From contig OW240912.1 in NCBI GenBank assembly GCA_933207985.1, positions 73,297,834-73,361,833 of the forward strand: 64,000 nucleotides of DNA. Reading direction: 5' to 3'. How positions within the stretch are numbered: position 1 is the first letter of the stretch; each line of letters starts with the position of its first letter. The notes under the pieces were generated by a model. The model ran no database searches. It was not told the DNA's origin and was given only the letters and a program-made list of their open reading frames with translations. This DNA comes from Pelobates cultripes (taxonomy: Eukaryota; Chordata; Amphibia; Anura; Pelobatidae). Both the position numbers and the translations under genes were made by a program. This document shows positions 22,901 to 39,200 of the stretch, one piece after another.

Positions 22901-25900
22901 TGTAATACATTTTACTGTTTTGAAACACTAATATTTGTGTTCAGCGAAGTCTCCCGAGTAGAACAGTACCCCCCATGTACAGGTTTTATGGTGTCTTGGA
23001 AAGTTATAGGGTTAAATATAGTGCTAGCAAATTAAATTCCCTTTACTTTCGGCATGGGTTGTCATGCAGGTCCTGCTAATTGTAATTAATTAAGATACCT
23101 AATTATGTAAAAATATTACATAAATATATATGTAGAATCAATATATGTATATATATACGTATGTGTATATATATGTATATATCTATATAATTTTTTTTAA
23201 ATATTTTTATTTATATATAGGTATATATATAGTGATATATACGTATATATTTATGTGTATAAATATATATATTATTTCGTTCTATGTGTATTTTGATATA
23301 TATATATATATATTAATTTCACAATACAGTTAGAACGAAATAACACACATCTATATATTTTTTAATTATTTATTTTTAATTATTTTTGTAATTTTATTTT
23401 TTAACGTATTTACATTTTAATTTTTTTTATAATATATATAAATATATATATAACAATAATTATATATATATTTAATCAGTATCAGTCTACGTGTAATTTG
23501 ATATTAATATATATATATAATTATATATATATTAATAGTAAAATACACCTAGACGGTGTACATGTGTGTATGTATATGTGTATATATATACTTTGATCAT
23601 ATATATATAATATATATATATGATCTAAGTATATATAATTTTATTTTTTTACACTTTTAACTTATTTTACTTTTATTTTCAGCCAGCAGGGGGACCCCCT
23701 GTAATTACAGGCAGCCCCCCTGCTGGCAATACAGAAGCCAGCTATACCCGGCCATGTGATTGTGGGGTCCTCGCTAGGACCCCACTCTCACACGGCCGGG
23801 GGGCTTCCTGGAGGACGGTCGTGCCGCGGGGGGCTCCCTGGGAGTCCCCCCCCACCGCGATCGCCGGCGTGGGACCGCCGGCGACCGGGTAAGTACAGAA
23901 AGACCGGAGGGCGTACTATTACGCCCGGCGGCGTTTAGAGCCGCCTATTAGAGGACGTAATAGTACGCCCTGCGGTCTTAAGGGGTTAAAGCGGCACTGT
24001 CATGCCGAATCCCGTTTTTTTTTTAACACCCCTCCCGCCTCCACTACATCCAATTGACCCACTAGTCACCCCCAAATGCCCCTAAGCCCCCCACATTACC
24101 TATTTTTTAATCCTTATTTTCTGCCCCGATCTATATTCAGGGCGCCGCCAGATTTGTGTGGGTAGGTGAAGTCCCTGTGGGACACGTCATCAGCCCACAC
24201 TAGATCATTGGCGGATCCAGGGGGGGGGCAACGGGGCAATTGCCCCCCCCGAGAAATCCGCCGGTCTCCCTCCCCTGCCAGCCGTGCAATGTGCCTGCGG
24301 ACCGGGGAGGAAGATCAGAGATCTCCCTCCCCGGTCCGCAGGCAACGTGCTTACAGCCGGCGGGGGAGGGAGGGAGAGGGAGGACCCGGAGCTCAGTCTG
24401 CAGCTCTTCCGGGTCCTCCTCGCTCGAGATTTGGAGCGTTGCCGCGGTTACCACGGCAACACTCCAAATCTCGCGAAAGTGAACTCTAGCCCGGGAGCGC
24501 GGGCTTGAGTTCACTCTCACCACCTGACCACCAGGGAATCACCACTGGGACCACCAGGGATAGAAATATGTCCCCCCTCCTCCCCAGTAAAGGTAAGAAG
24601 GGAGGGGGGACATAGGATATTTGTTTTATTAAATAAAAAAATAAAAATATTATTTAAAAGCCTCCTCCCCCATACCACACACTGCCCCCATTGCCACACA
24701 CTGCCCCCCCCATTACACACTGCCCCCATTACACACACTGCCCCCCATTACACACACTGCCCCCATACACACACTACCCCCATACACACACTGCCCCATA
24801 CACACACACTGCTCCACATACACACATTGCCCTACACATACANNNNNNNNNNNNNNNNNNNNNNNNNNNNNNNNNNNNNNNNNNNNNNNNNNNNNNNNNN
24901 NNNNNNNNNNNNNNNNNNNNNNNNNNNNNNNNNNNNNNNNNNCGGCCCCCACCCCTGAGTGGTGGGTGGGGGCCCCAGTAAAACAATAAGGGGGGGGACC
25001 TACTGTCCTCCCCCCCGGCCCCCATCCCTGAGCGGTGGGTGGGGGCCCTTATAAAACAATAGGGGGGGGACCTACTGTCCTCCCCCCCTGGCCCCCACCC
25101 CTGCGCGGTGGGTGGGGGCCCTAATAAAACAATAAGGGGGGGGACCTACTGTCCTCCCCCCCCGGCCCCCACCCCTGAGCGGTGGGTGGGGGCCCTAAAT
25201 GAAACACCCCGCCCCCCCAATCAAGGTGACTAGGGGTCCCAAGCCACCTTGATTGGGGGGGTGTTTCATTTAGGGCCCCCACCCACCGCTCAGGGGTGGG
25301 GGCCAGGGGGGGGACAGTAGGTCCCCCCCCTTATTGTTTTATTAGGGCCCCCACCCACCGCTCAGGGGTGGGGGCCAGGGGCCAGGTTCCCCCCCATCTT
25401 TATTTAGGGCCCCCACGGGCATGGGGGGAGTGGGGGGGGGTATTAGTTTTTTGTTTTGTTTTTTTACAGTGAGCAGCTATACGCTGCTCACTGCTTACTA
25501 CACATGCCCCTACTCGCGGTATAGCGAGTAGGGGCATTTAAGTTACTAATACTAAGTAATCTTTACTTAGTATTAGTAAATGTGGCTGAAAGACCAATTT
25601 AGGTCTTTCAGCCTTTTAGTAGATAGCTCCCTGATACCGCGGGAATTAGGGAGTTATCTACTAAGCGGCTGCAAGATGCAGCCACAGCAATGAATAGGAT
25701 CAGAGTTTCATTCATTAGAATGAAATTCCGATCCGAATAAAGTGCCGAATTGCGTTCTAAAAGAAACGAACATACTGTTGTCATTCAGTTAGAACGCAAT
25801 TCGGCAGTTTTGTGTAAAATGACAGGAAGCATTGTGGGAACACAGAGGAAAGCTAGGGATCATGGGAAAATTGCTCTGACCAGCGGAAATGAAGCACACT

Positions 25901-28900
25901 TTGCTCCTCCGCTGGTCAGAGCTGGTCAAGCGGAGGAATCCTCCATAAGGCAAAGAGTCCTACTTTGTCTTATGATTTTAAAGAAAACTAAAGAAGATAG
26001 GAAGAAAAGAATAACAGATCCTGAGAGAGGGGGAGAAGAGGAAGAGATTGAGGAAAGGTAAGTTCGGCATGACAGTGCCGCTTTAAATGTTCTATATTAT
26101 CTGTGCCTCCTTCACCTATTAAATGTTCTATATTATCTGTGCTGCCTTCACCTATTAAATATTCTATATTATCTGTGCCGCCTTCACCTATTAAATGTTC
26201 TATATTATCTGTGCCGCCTTCTCCTATTAAATATTCTATATTATCTATGCCACCTTCACTTATTAAATGTTCTATATTATCTGTGCTTCCTTCTCCTATT
26301 AAATGTTCTATATAATCTGTGCCGCCTTCACCTATTAAATGTTCTAGATAATCCGTGCAGCCTTCACCTATTAAATGTTCTATATTATCTGTGCCGCCTT
26401 CACCTATTAAATGTTCTATATTATCTGTGCCGCCTTCTCCTATTAAATATTCTATATTATCTATGCCGCCTTCACTTATTAAATGCTCTATATTATCTGT
26501 GCTGCCTTCACCTATTAAATAAATGTTGTATATTATCTGTGCCACCTTCACCTATTAAATGTTCTATATTATCTGTGCCGCCTTCACCTATTAAATGTTC
26601 TATATTATCTGTGCTTCCTTCTCCTATTAAATATTCTATATAATCTGTGCCGCCTTCACCTATTAAATGTTTTATATTATCTGTGCCGCCTTCGCCTATT
26701 AAATGTTCTATATTATCTGTGCTGCCTTCACCTATTAAATAAATGTTCTATATTATCTGTGCCGCCTTCACCTATTAAATGCTCTATATTATCTGTGCCG
26801 CCTTCGCCTATTAAATGTTCTATATTATCTGTGCTGCCTTCACCTATTAAATATTCTATATTATCTGTGCCGCCTTCACCTATTAAATATTCTATATTAT
26901 CTGTGCCGCCTTCACCTATTAAATGTTCTATATTATCTGTGCTGCCTTTACCTATTAAATAAATATTCTATATTATCTGTGCTGCCTTCACCTATTAAAT
27001 AAATGTTGTATATTATCTGTGCCACCTTCACCTATTAAATGTTCTCTATTATCTGTGCCACCTTCACCTATTAAATGTTCTATATTATCTGTGCCGCCTT
27101 CCCCTATTAAATGTTCTATATTATCTGTGCTGCCTTCACCTATTAAATATTCTATATTATCTGTGCTGCCTTCACCTATTAAATGTTCTATATTATCTGT
27201 GCTGCCTTCACCTATTAAATATTCTATATTATCAGTGCTGCCTTCACCTATTAAATGTTCTATATTATCTATGCCACCTTCACCTATTAAATGTTCTATA
27301 TTGTCTGTTCCGCCTTTTCCTATTAAATGTTCTATATTATCTGTGCCGTCTTCACCTATTAAATGCGCTATATTATCTGTGCCACCTTCAGCTATTAAAT
27401 GTTTTACATTATATACAGGGCCGGCCTTAGGGTTGTGTGAGCTGTGCGGTTGCACAGGGCGCCATGGCAGCAGTGGGCGCCATGTGGCTGACACAGCTCA
27501 CACCCTCACTGGGTGAGAGGTGTGAGGGACTGCTCCTATAATGCAGGACTGCTATATGTACCTGGCAGCGCAACATCTGGGGTGGGGAGGATTGTCAAAT
27601 CTGAGGAAACACTGGAAGGAGTGAACCGAAACTGGTTCGACAGCACCGACCCAACATATTGTATCTGAGTTTAAACCCATTCCCGTGAGGCCTTTTTCAC
27701 CCTACGTCCATTACCTCCCCACCTCTACCCTCTACCTAGTTATGTCTTTATTGTTGTTTACCTGTGGAAGAGATAGCAGCAGGATGCATTATGGCAAAAC
27801 GGCAGGCTGGCAGAGACAGTGTTATGTTCTGAGCAATGTCCTGTGGGAAAACTAGGGTTCTGGATGTTACTTTGACACGTGCCACCTACCTCGAGATTGT
27901 TGCAGACCAAGTAACCCCTTCATGGCAGTGGTGTTCCCTGAAAGCAGTAGCCTCTTTCAGCAGGGTAATTTACACTGCCCACTGCATAAAGTGCTCAAGA
28001 ATGGTTTGAGGTACATGACAAAGAGTTCAAGGTGTTGCCTTCAACTTGAGATTCCCCAGATATCACTCCAATTGAGCATCTGTTGGATGTGCTGGAACAA
28101 CAAATCCAATCCATGGAGGCCCCACCTCTCAACCTGCAGGACTTAAAGGATCTACTGCTCCTTTAACCTTCGGGACCATGCCTTCTCCTCCCTCCTTCCC
28201 ATCCCACTTCCTGGCATGCAATCACAGCATCCACCCCAACGCAGTGGCAGAACTAAAGTAGAAAGGGCCCCCCAATTTAAGGTTGGACAAAAGGTAGAAT
28301 CCTTTTGTAGAAAATGATCAAGGCACTCCAAAAGTTTCCAATTCTTAAGGCAATTTATTTGGACCAGGAACTACAAAGCAACGTTTCAGCCCCAACAGGG
28401 CTTTTTTCAAGGGCTTGAAAAAAGCCCTGTTGGGGCTGAAACGTTGCTTTGTAGTTCCTGGTCCAAATAAATTGCCTTAAGAATTGGAAACTATTGGAGT
28501 GCCTTGATCATTTTCTACAAATTTATTCATGTTGGTCCTTCTGGGTACTGGGACTTTTTCAAGAGCACCCTGGATTCCCTAGTGAGGAGCTGAGTGCACT
28601 TCCAGCTTTGATTGTACGGTTTAAAAGGTAGAATCCTATCTGTCGTGCAACTCCAACAATGCTTTGACAGCTGGGACTCTACAAATTTCACATGTTTGCA
28701 GGGTTGTATTTAGCACTGAGCCGTGTTTGTGTGTTTGAATATATGCATGTGTTTGTATGGAGTATGTTTGTGTGACTGCATTTGTATGTGGTGTTGAAGT
28801 TTAAATGCAAGTGTGCATTTATGTGTAGTGTTGGATTTTGAATGTAGGGGTTTGTTTATATATAATTTTGGTGTAGTGTTGACGTTTCAATGCAGGAGCA

Positions 28901-31900
28901 TGTTTGTATGTAATGTTGAAGTTTGAATGGACGGGTGTATTGGCATTTAATGTTGGTGCTCAGATGCACAGGTACACACAATGACTACATAAAGATAAAC
29001 ACACAGATACACACACTAACAACATACAGATACACAGACACATACAGATACATACACTGGTAGAAGTACTGACACGCTGACAGATGTACTGACACACATA
29101 CATACACACAGGCACATATACAGACATACTGACACACACTGATAGACATACTGACACACACACAGGCACATACATTGACAGACAAACGGAAACACACATA
29201 CACAGGCACATACAGTGACAGAAATACTGACACACACACACACGGATCATGAGCCGTTCCAAAGCACATACACTGTCAGACATACTGACACACATACACA
29301 TATACTGACATACACACACAGATAAACTGACACACACAGATATACTGACACACACATACTAACACACACACAGCAATAATGACACACTAACACACACACA
29401 GATATAGTGACAGACACACACAGATATACTGACACACACAGACATACTGACACACACAGACATACTAACACACACACACACATACTAACACACACACAGA
29501 CAACACATACTAACACACACACACACACACACTAACACATGTAAAATTTACCTTTTTAAACCCACCCTCCAGTTTCCTACCTTTTCCTGGAGGGTGGGTT
29601 TAAAAAGGTAAATTTTACATGTGTTAGTGGCTTCCCTGGGGTCCAGTGTGGTGCCTGAGGCTGATGGGAGTGAGGAGCCTCCATCCTCACTGCCTCTGCT
29701 GCCGCCGCAGCCTCCTCCTCCCTCCCGCGCGACTCCTCTCTTTATGGGAGGAAGTGACTCACGGCTGTCACTCCCTCCCATACTGCCAAAAAGCAAGGAG
29801 CCTGGTCTCGCTGTTAAAGGGCCACAGTGCCCAACCGGGCCCCTGCTGATACAAGCCCACTGGGTGGCCCTAAGTGCATGGGTCACCCGGTGGGACTGTT
29901 TAGGGGGCGGAAATAAAATTGTTGAGGGCAGCAGGGCCCACGGGGCACGGGACAGCTGCCTTGGGCCCCCCAGGAGTAACATGGCCCGGGGCAGTTGTCC
30001 CGTTTGCTCCGCTTTTAAGACGGCCCTGCAGATACCACAGGACACATTCAGAGGTCTTATGGAATCCATGCCTTGATGGGTCTGAGCTGTTTTGGCAGCA
30101 CGAGTTGGCCCTACACTATGTTAGACAGGTGGTTTAAATCACTCCCTCTGAAAGCATAAAAAATATGTAAATATTTGGAGCCATACATTTGTTAGTATTC
30201 CACTAGCAGAATATAAAAAACATGCTTTCTTTTTCTCCATTCAAAGAAGGTTTATTTCTGTAGAGGACAGATTCAATTTAATTGAGATTGATTGGTACCA
30301 TGATGATGTGATACACTACTTCAAATCAAACAGAACGAGGAGTTTTTTTTATTTGGTTTTATTTCCTCTTTAGGCAGCACTTTTAGAAGTGTAGGGATCC
30401 AATGATTCAGCAGCTTAAAGGAAAGTAAACGTATATTGGACATTTGTTTGAAAAAGCATTTATTTCTTGTTTTGCTGTGACTGAATGCTTGCTTGGCACT
30501 TTCAACATCTGCATTAACTAAGATATATCTAGTGCAGGGCTGGAATACAGTGTGTTGATGGATTTGTTTTTAATTGAAAAAAGAAGGGGGGAAGGAATTT
30601 TTTTGTACTGGCAAAAAAACAAACAAAAAACAATCCCACATAATGTATATTTCAGTACAATGTTTGGGAAATGTGGCATTAGTACAGAGAAGAACATGTA
30701 TCAAAGAGTTTGTCTAGACAAGTGGAAACGGTTTTGTGGGATTATGCGATGGGTACCAGTAGGATTGTAGAGATTAATGGACATTGCAGCTGGTAGGCAC
30801 ATGGCAGAATTAGGATTGTAAAATTGTAATGAAGTATTCTTGTTAGGTAAATCATGGGTCCAACATCTCTATAAAGAGGTTGTTTTGGGAACTTTTAACA
30901 GTGGTTACAGTCATTTCATAATTATTATATGTTAGCACAGTGATTAAACACATAATATATGTATTATACTAACCATAATAGTCACAGAGCAGTGTTATAT
31001 CAGAGATTCCTACCAGAATTACACAGCCACTGTCCTTTTTAGGAATTTTGCCAAGCTGTTCCTGATAGAATACTTTGTTTCTTACTTTGGTAAAAACTCA
31101 CACAGAACGCAAGAACCCTCCTCTGATAAGAGAGAATATGTAACTGCTGTTTTTGCAGAGATCTTTTTTTAAGGCAATGAATGGTAATTCTTTACCTAGC
31201 AGCTGCTGACATGGACACCAAATTCTGCAGTTACTTCTTTTCATTAGTTTTGGGGTTTTAGATCCTAGGCTAAGTAAGGATCTACATTAAAATAAAAAGT
31301 TGGTGTGTTGACCTATTGCCAAGACTACTATAACTTGGTATCACTGTGTGTGAATTGTGTGTGTGTGTGTGTGTGTGTGTGCGTGCGTGTGTATGTGTGT
31401 GTCTAAGTGTGGCTATGTGTGTGTATGTTTGTTCCCCCCTCTGCTTATCTTTCCTGGTGGTCCAGTGGAAGGTGTGTTGGATCCCTGATGGTCCAGTGGG
31501 GGAGCTCCATAATCTGTACCAATATCACACCACTTCAAGAGTGCCCTTACAGTTCCGGCACTCAGTCAATGACCAACTGTAGGGCCTATGGCTTTGCCAT
31601 AGGGTGGTGAGAGAAAACAATTGCCCCCTAGAATAATCATTGCCCCCGTGTGCTCCCCGCCTAGAGCACCAGCATTCGGTAGAGTGCCAGCTGCCAACTA
31701 AACTGGGCAGGTTACAAACCTGCCTACCCACACGGTGGGAGTTCAAGGTGAGGATGGTAGGTTAGTAGTGCCCAGCAATAAAGTGAGCATTAATAGAGAG
31801 CATAAGAACTATTAGCATGGGATGTGGCCTGGCGATGAACTGCGATAATCGCTTACTCTGAGCTCCAACACCCGCAGGATTCAGAAACAGATAGCTTATA

Positions 31901-33165
31901 TTTATAAAGGTTTATATTTAAATAAATTCAGATTTATTATTTAACTATCATGAAGACTTTCAAAAGGTTGCTTTATAATAGTCTGTGTTTTTTTTTTTAC
32001 TTTTACACTTTTTAATGAGAGTGACATATGACTCAATTTTTATCACGTTACTCTAGACTGAAAATGTACTGAATGCTGTGCATTCTGCAGCCGCTTAGGA
32101 ATTCTGTCTCCACTGCCGTCTAGATGGGTGGCTCTCGATTTTTTGTTGTTTTTTTAGTTCGAGTGTGACAAAGGTTATTTCATTTCCCTGAACTGAAACC
32201 CTCTAGCCAGCCTATAGCTACTGAGAAACACGTCCCTATAGCACTTTTTTTTAGCAGTGAAAGGGTTATCTCCAAATACATCACTGCCTTATCTTGTAAG
32301 GTATCTGACTTACCCCTGGAGGTAATAGACTGAAGGCATTGACATGCTCACCTTCATATCCTTGCAGTGACTTATCTAAGCAACGTGTGACTCAGAGAAA
32401 TTGTCTCTCACTGTAGGTAGTCACCAGATGATGATTAATGGGCAGTCTCCCATCCAGTTGGTGATGAAATAGGATTTTCCTCAAAACTCAATTGTTAGAA
32501 ATGCTCCATACCAGAAAATCAATCAATCAACATATAAAGCCCTGCAGTAAGGAAACAGATAGTGCATCAAATGCGTTCTGCCGCTTTATACTAGAATGTA
32601 ATTACTTTACCCACCACCACCACTGTGACATGTTAAAAGAGCTAAACTGGCTGTCGCTGGAATACCAACACACTCCTTTCCAGCCTTGTGCATAAGAGCA
32701 TTTCTGGGAAGCTCCCACCGTACCTGAGTAGAATGCTCTCCCCGGCTGTTTCCACCTCCTATAACCTCCGATCCAGTACTAGCACGATAGTTAGCATTCC
32801 GCAATACAATAATAAAGTGGCTCGATCCTCATTTTCCTACAGAGCACCACAATTATGGAATAGCCTCAGGGACAAGGTCAAATCTTCATTCAATCTAAAA
32901 TCTTTTAAGAGATCTATGGCAATATACCTCAATACAGAATGTACCTGTCATGGTTGAAAATATTTATTACCTGTTATGTATTACATTTATATAAGTGTAT
33001 ATATATTTATAGTTTGTATATTGTATTTTGTAATATTGTATTCTATTGTAACAATGCAATGTTTTGTGGACCCAGGACATACTTGAAAACGAGAGAAATC
33101 TCAATGTATCCATCCTGGTAAAATATATTTTATAAATAAATAAATAATAAATGTGTGGGCACGTT

Positions 33166-33201
<36 letters not shown>

Positions 33202-36200
33202 AACATACAAAAACACACATACACACACGCTCTTTCTCTTTCTCTTCCAATCTTCTGGTCAAAGAATTATATAAGATGTAGGTGCCAAGGGCCGGATCCA
33301 GCCCTTTATATCTCATTGTATAATGCATTAAGTAATTTCCTAAGTAATCTTTTTGAGAAAAGAAAAAGAATAACGTTGTGGTTATGGACACATCTAATTA
33401 TGAGAGAATGGTCCAGAGAGTCCTGAGTAATGAGGACACTTATACTATCATGTCATCTGATCCCACCAACACTTTTCTTAATAGCTACAAGATTTTGGAT
33501 GAAGGCTGCAGTGGAGGGTTGCTCGCCGACGAGGAATATCACTTTATCCTCAACCGTCACCCTAGGATAGCAACCTTCTACTGCCTGCTGAAAGTCCACA
33601 AATGCCTAGAGGATCCACCAGGTCGCAAGATAGTGTCCGGGGTTGATAACAACCCAGAACGGCAGTCTCTACATCGACCAGATCCTTAGACCTTTTGTCG
33701 AACTCCTACCCTCATACATCAGAGATACAAAGCAGGCCCTTTCTTCTCTTTCGAGTCTTCACATTGAACCTACCACCAATTTATGTAGCCTTGATGTTGA
33801 GGCACTATACTCCTCCTTCCCACATCAGAGGGGGATTGAGTATATCAAATATTTTTTGCATAGAAGGGGCCCTGAATATCATGCACACACTTCATTCACT
33901 CTAAAACTGTTGAACTTCATTTTGTCCCACAATTACTTTTTGTTCCATAACAAATACTACCACCAGGTGAAAGGTACGGCGATGGGCACAGCTTGTCCAC
34001 CATCCTATGCCAACCTCCACCTGGGATGGTGGGAGGAACAAATCAAGACAACCAATATTCTCTCCCCTTTTACATCTAAGATTATCTCTTGGTACAGATA
34101 TATTGATGATGTCATAATTGTGTGGCAAGGCAATAGTGAAGAATTTGATAGTTTTGTGTCCCTTCTTAACATCAATGAAGACAATATCAAACACACTGCA
34201 CTTTTAGCTGGAAAAATTCCAGCAAACAAGTACAGAGAAATGAATTACTGGGGTACTAAAAAGGGCCTAACCCTTATATTAACAAATGAACAAAGAAAGA
34301 GAGGGGCAAGAATCCCAGAAACACCGGGAATAGATCCCCTCAGGACTAGTACCCCCTATAGAGCAATACATTTTATTTGCCCACTAACCGTGTATAGAAA
34401 ATAATAAAGATTTATTGAAAAAGATTAAAAATCCCATAGATAGTGTGCTATAACACACCAAACTGCTATAAACTAGGAATAAAGGGAATCAGCTAGAGTG
34501 CATATAACTATATGATACCTTAGGATACTAAGTTACACAAAATCCAAAAAATTGTAAGCACATAAGCTATTTCAAATTAGCAACAGTATCCATGTAGTAA
34601 CACATGTAGATATAGTAGACACCAGCTAGAAGCTGCATTCCAATTCCTACATAAAACGAATATACTCTTCACTATTAGATATCCAGATTAAGTATAAAAT
34701 GTATAGATATTAATGGTTAGATACATATATAGATAGGTATATCTTGGCCACAGTGGCTTCAAGTATCTATATCAAAGTGAGTAAATCGAAAGGATAGAAA
34801 GATATCAGTGGAGAGAATGAAAAATAAAGTGGGGAGGCAAATAGAAGATGTTCAATAGGTCAAATGACCCTGAACTATAATTCAACCGATGCAGACCGGC
34901 TAGTTGCCCAAGTACACCCCCCCACCACATATAGCAGGAGCCCAACGCGCGTTTCGGCGGTAATGTCCGCCTTTCTCAAGGGTATGATAGTGTGCAAATA
35001 TCCTCCCTTAGTCCTCTCCCTTATATGCACTTACAATTGGCGCCAAAACATGCCCGCCCGTCATAGGGGGGCTTGGTCTTCATTTTTACACGTCCACATA
35101 TTTCGTCCAAAGAAAGAGGGGGGGTGGGAAAAGGGTTTCCCGAGTGCCCAAGTGCCTTACCAATAGAGGTAGACCCACACGTATAAGATCCGTCAAAAAG
35201 CGCATGCGTCTAAGGCCGATACTCGGTCAGAAAAAGAACGCATGCGCACACACTTAGCCGGTATCGACGGAGTCCCTAATATGCCAAAAGTACTCTGGAT
35301 GCTATTGCACATGCGCTGAAGCTGGCGTTTTCGCCAGAAAGACGCGCATGTGCAAATCCTCACATAGAAAGATACAGTTTAAGCACACTATGATACTTTA
35401 GTTCCATTCAAGGTCATATATTTCTTAAGGTTAAGTATAAAGTAACACAGTATAGAAGTAAGTAACCAGGAATATATATGTATATATGTAATGCTTGAAA
35501 AACGTGAAAAGATATCATAGAGAAGATGAAAATAAAGGAAAATTAGGACTCTATTGTGGAGAGGAACAAAAAAGGGGGATAAATTAAGAAATAAACAATA
35601 ATACAAAGACTAATAATAGTAATACTGGCAATTCCTAAAAAATTGGCATGTCCATTTAAAGTTGCAGATATTCTGAAAGCTGGAAAAAAAGGGGGAAATA
35701 AATAAATAAATAAACCCTACAAATATTAATCCAGATCAAAACTGTATTTATAAAGCAGCATATCCAGTGATAAATCACCGGCAGAGTCAATTCTTCCAGA
35801 TCCAAATTATGTTCGCTGATATTAGGGCATGTACCCAAAATTGGATCACCCATGTGATCAGTCAATAATGGTCAAATAAATCCTTATAAGTCGAAAGGAG
35901 AATTATTAAAAGTATGATGTAGCCCAGATATAGCTCGCGAGACTTTATACAGATGTAAATATACATTTATATATCTCCAGTATAACAGATCAAATAAACG
36001 GAGCAAATTTATCACTGGATATGCTGCTTTATAAATACAGTTTTGATCTGGATTAATATTTGTAGGGTTTATTTATTTATTTCCCCCTTTTTGTCCAGCT
36101 TTCAGAATATCTGCAACTTTAAATGGACATGCCAATTTTTTAGGAATTGCCAGTATTACTATTATTAGTCTTTGTATTATTGTTTATTTCTTAATTTATC

Positions 36201-39200
36201 CCCCTTTTTTGTTCCTCTCCACAATAGAGTCCTAATTTTCCTTTATTTTCATCTTCTCTATGATATCTTTTCACGTTTTTCAAGCATTACATATATACAT
36301 ATATATTCCTGGTTACTTACTTCTATACTGTGTTACTTTATACTTAACCTTAAGAAATATATGACCTTGAATGGAACTAAAGTATCATAGTGTGCTTAAA
36401 CTGTATCTTTCTATGTGAGGATTTGCACATGCGCGTCTTTCTGGCGAAAACGCCAGCTTCAGCGCATGTTCAATAGCATCCAGAGTACTTTTGGCATATT
36501 AGGGACTCCGTCGATACCGGCTAAGTGTGTGCGCATGCGTTCTTTTTCTGACCGAGTATCGGCCTTAGACGCATGCGCTTTTTGACGGATCTTATACGTG
36601 TGGGTCTACCTCTATTGGTAAGGCACTTGGGCACTCGGGAAACCCTTTTCCCACCCCCCCTCTTTCTTTGGACGAAATATGTGGGCGTGTCAAAATGAAG
36701 ACCAAGCCCCCCTATGACGGGCGGGCATGTTTTGGCGCCAATTGTAAGTGCATATAAGGGAGAGGACTAAGGGAGGATATTTGCACACTATCATACCCTT
36801 GAGAAAGGCGGACATTACCGCCGAAACGCGCGTTGGGCTCCTGCTATATGTGGTGGGGGGGGTGTACTTGGGCAACTAGCCGGTCTGCATCGGTTGAATT
36901 ATAGTTCAGGGTCATTTGACCTATTGAACATCTTCTATTTGCCTCCTCACTTTATTTTTCATTCTCTCGACTGATATCTTTCTATCCTTTCGATTTACTC
37001 ACTTTGATATAGATACTTGAAGCCACTGTGGCCAAGATATACCTATCTATATATGTATCTAACCATTAATATCTATACATTTTATACTTAATCTGGATAT
37101 CTAATAGTGAAGAGTATATTCGTTTTATGTAGGAATTGGAATGCAGCTTCTAGCTGGTGTCTACTATATCTACATGTGTTACTACATGGATACTGTTGCT
37201 AATTTGAAATAGCTTATGTGCTTACAATTTTTTGGATTTTGTGTAACTTAGTATCCTAAGGTATCATATAGTTATATGCACTCTAGCTGATTCCCTTTAT
37301 TCCTAGTTTATAGCAGTTTGGTGTATTATAGCACACTATCTATGGGATTTTTAATCTTTTTCAATAAATCTTTATTATTTTCTATACACGGTTAGTGGGC
37401 AAATAAAATTTATTGCTCTATAGGGGGTACTAGTCCTGAGGGGATCTATTCCCGGTGTTTCTGGGATTCTTGCCCCTCTCTTTCTTTGATCAATGAAGAC
37501 AACCTTAGACTCACTGCAGAATTTAGGGGCTCATCTCTGAACTTTTTGGATTTAACGATTTCCATTTGTGAGGATGGCTTCCTTAAGACCACCTTGTTTA
37601 GGAAACCCTCTGCTTCCAATTCCCTGTTAAAATGGGACAGTTTTCATCCGAGACCTTTAAAACAAGGTATCACCACCGGACAGTATCTCAGACTACGGCG
37701 AAATCGTACAGATTAACAGGACTTTCAAACAAAAGCCAATGTCTTGAGACAGCAATTCAAAGAGATGGGGTACCCTAACAAGTGTCTCAAGAGGGCCTAT
37801 GAAAGGGCACTGTCAACTAATAGGGCGGACCTTCTGACAGACTCCCCCTGACCGAATAACACCACAAATAAAACTATAAGGATGATAGGGACTTTTGACA
37901 CTGGCTGGAATGAGGTTAAAAGTTCCATACAAAAATTCTGGCCTATTTTACTTAAGGATACCCATCTTAAAGATGCACTGGGCCCTCAAGTCACTATAAC
38001 GGCCTGGAGGGGTAAAATCTCTGGGATATTCTAGTTCCTAGCCACTTTACGAGTTAAACAAAATCTAAAACTACGTGGCTTGGATGGAAGATTCCTGTAG
38101 GTTCTTATGGCTGTGGAAGATGTGTGGCCTGTAAATACATCCTTCGAGATTCAAAAAGAGTGAGCGACAGTGAAGGCAAACAGTCTTTCCAGATCACCCA
38201 TTTTTTTAACTGTAACTGGGCAGGGGTGGTTTATCTCCTCACCTGCAGTTGTAAATTGATGTATGTGGGCAAAACCTTCCGTCCATTTAAAGAACGTATT
38301 AAGGAACATGTTAGATCCCCCAAAAAACGCTTGGATACCCCAATCTCCAGACACCTGAAGGAAAGCCACGGTGGGTCATCTAAGGATATACGTTTTTGTG
38401 GTTTAGAGTTAGTCAAGCGGGAACAAAGACGGGGGACTTCGACAAAATCCTACGCCAAAAAGAGTACAGGTGGATTTATAAGCTCAACACCCTGAATCCC
38501 AGAGGTCTAAATGAAGGGTTTTCCTTTTCTCCATTTATTTGACTTATGGGAGTTTTCTGTAGTATCTGTATAGTGTGTATATGTTGTATATATTTTGTAT
38601 ATAGTGTGCTTTTTTCTTATTTTTATTTTTCTCTTTCTCCTCTCAACCGGCTCAACCATCATTTCTAGTATACCTTAAAAAAACAGTATATTGATTCTAG
38701 GACCGCTACACTTTTATTGATGAATGTTTGCCCACCCCAGATGTATTCGTAGTAACCTTTAACATCCGTTCATTATACACCTAATGCGTTTACTTATAAG
38801 CCATTCTACTTAACTCCTCTATTACGAGTTTATATCTGAACAATGGGAGGCATAGTTCTAAGAGATTTGTATTGAATATACCCCTACTGGCCACTCTTTA
38901 CACTATCTCTGCCTCCGGTAGAGTGGAGAGCCAACTGCTTAATCTATCCGCTCCTATCTATGGAACCAATTTGTTGCTTTCAAAGTAACAGGTTCCGTGT
39001 CACCCCTATCTCTGTACTCCCCAACGTGATATTTAAAGTTTATTTTGGTGGGGGCTCCGATTTATACATATACCGTCCTGTAATATTTACACCTTGAGTT
39101 ATACTTATCCTTTGGCTACATAGACTCCTTGTCACGTAATTTGGGAAGATAATAATTTAATTCATGGGGCTGCTCGACATGTGAGCTTTATAGTGTCCCA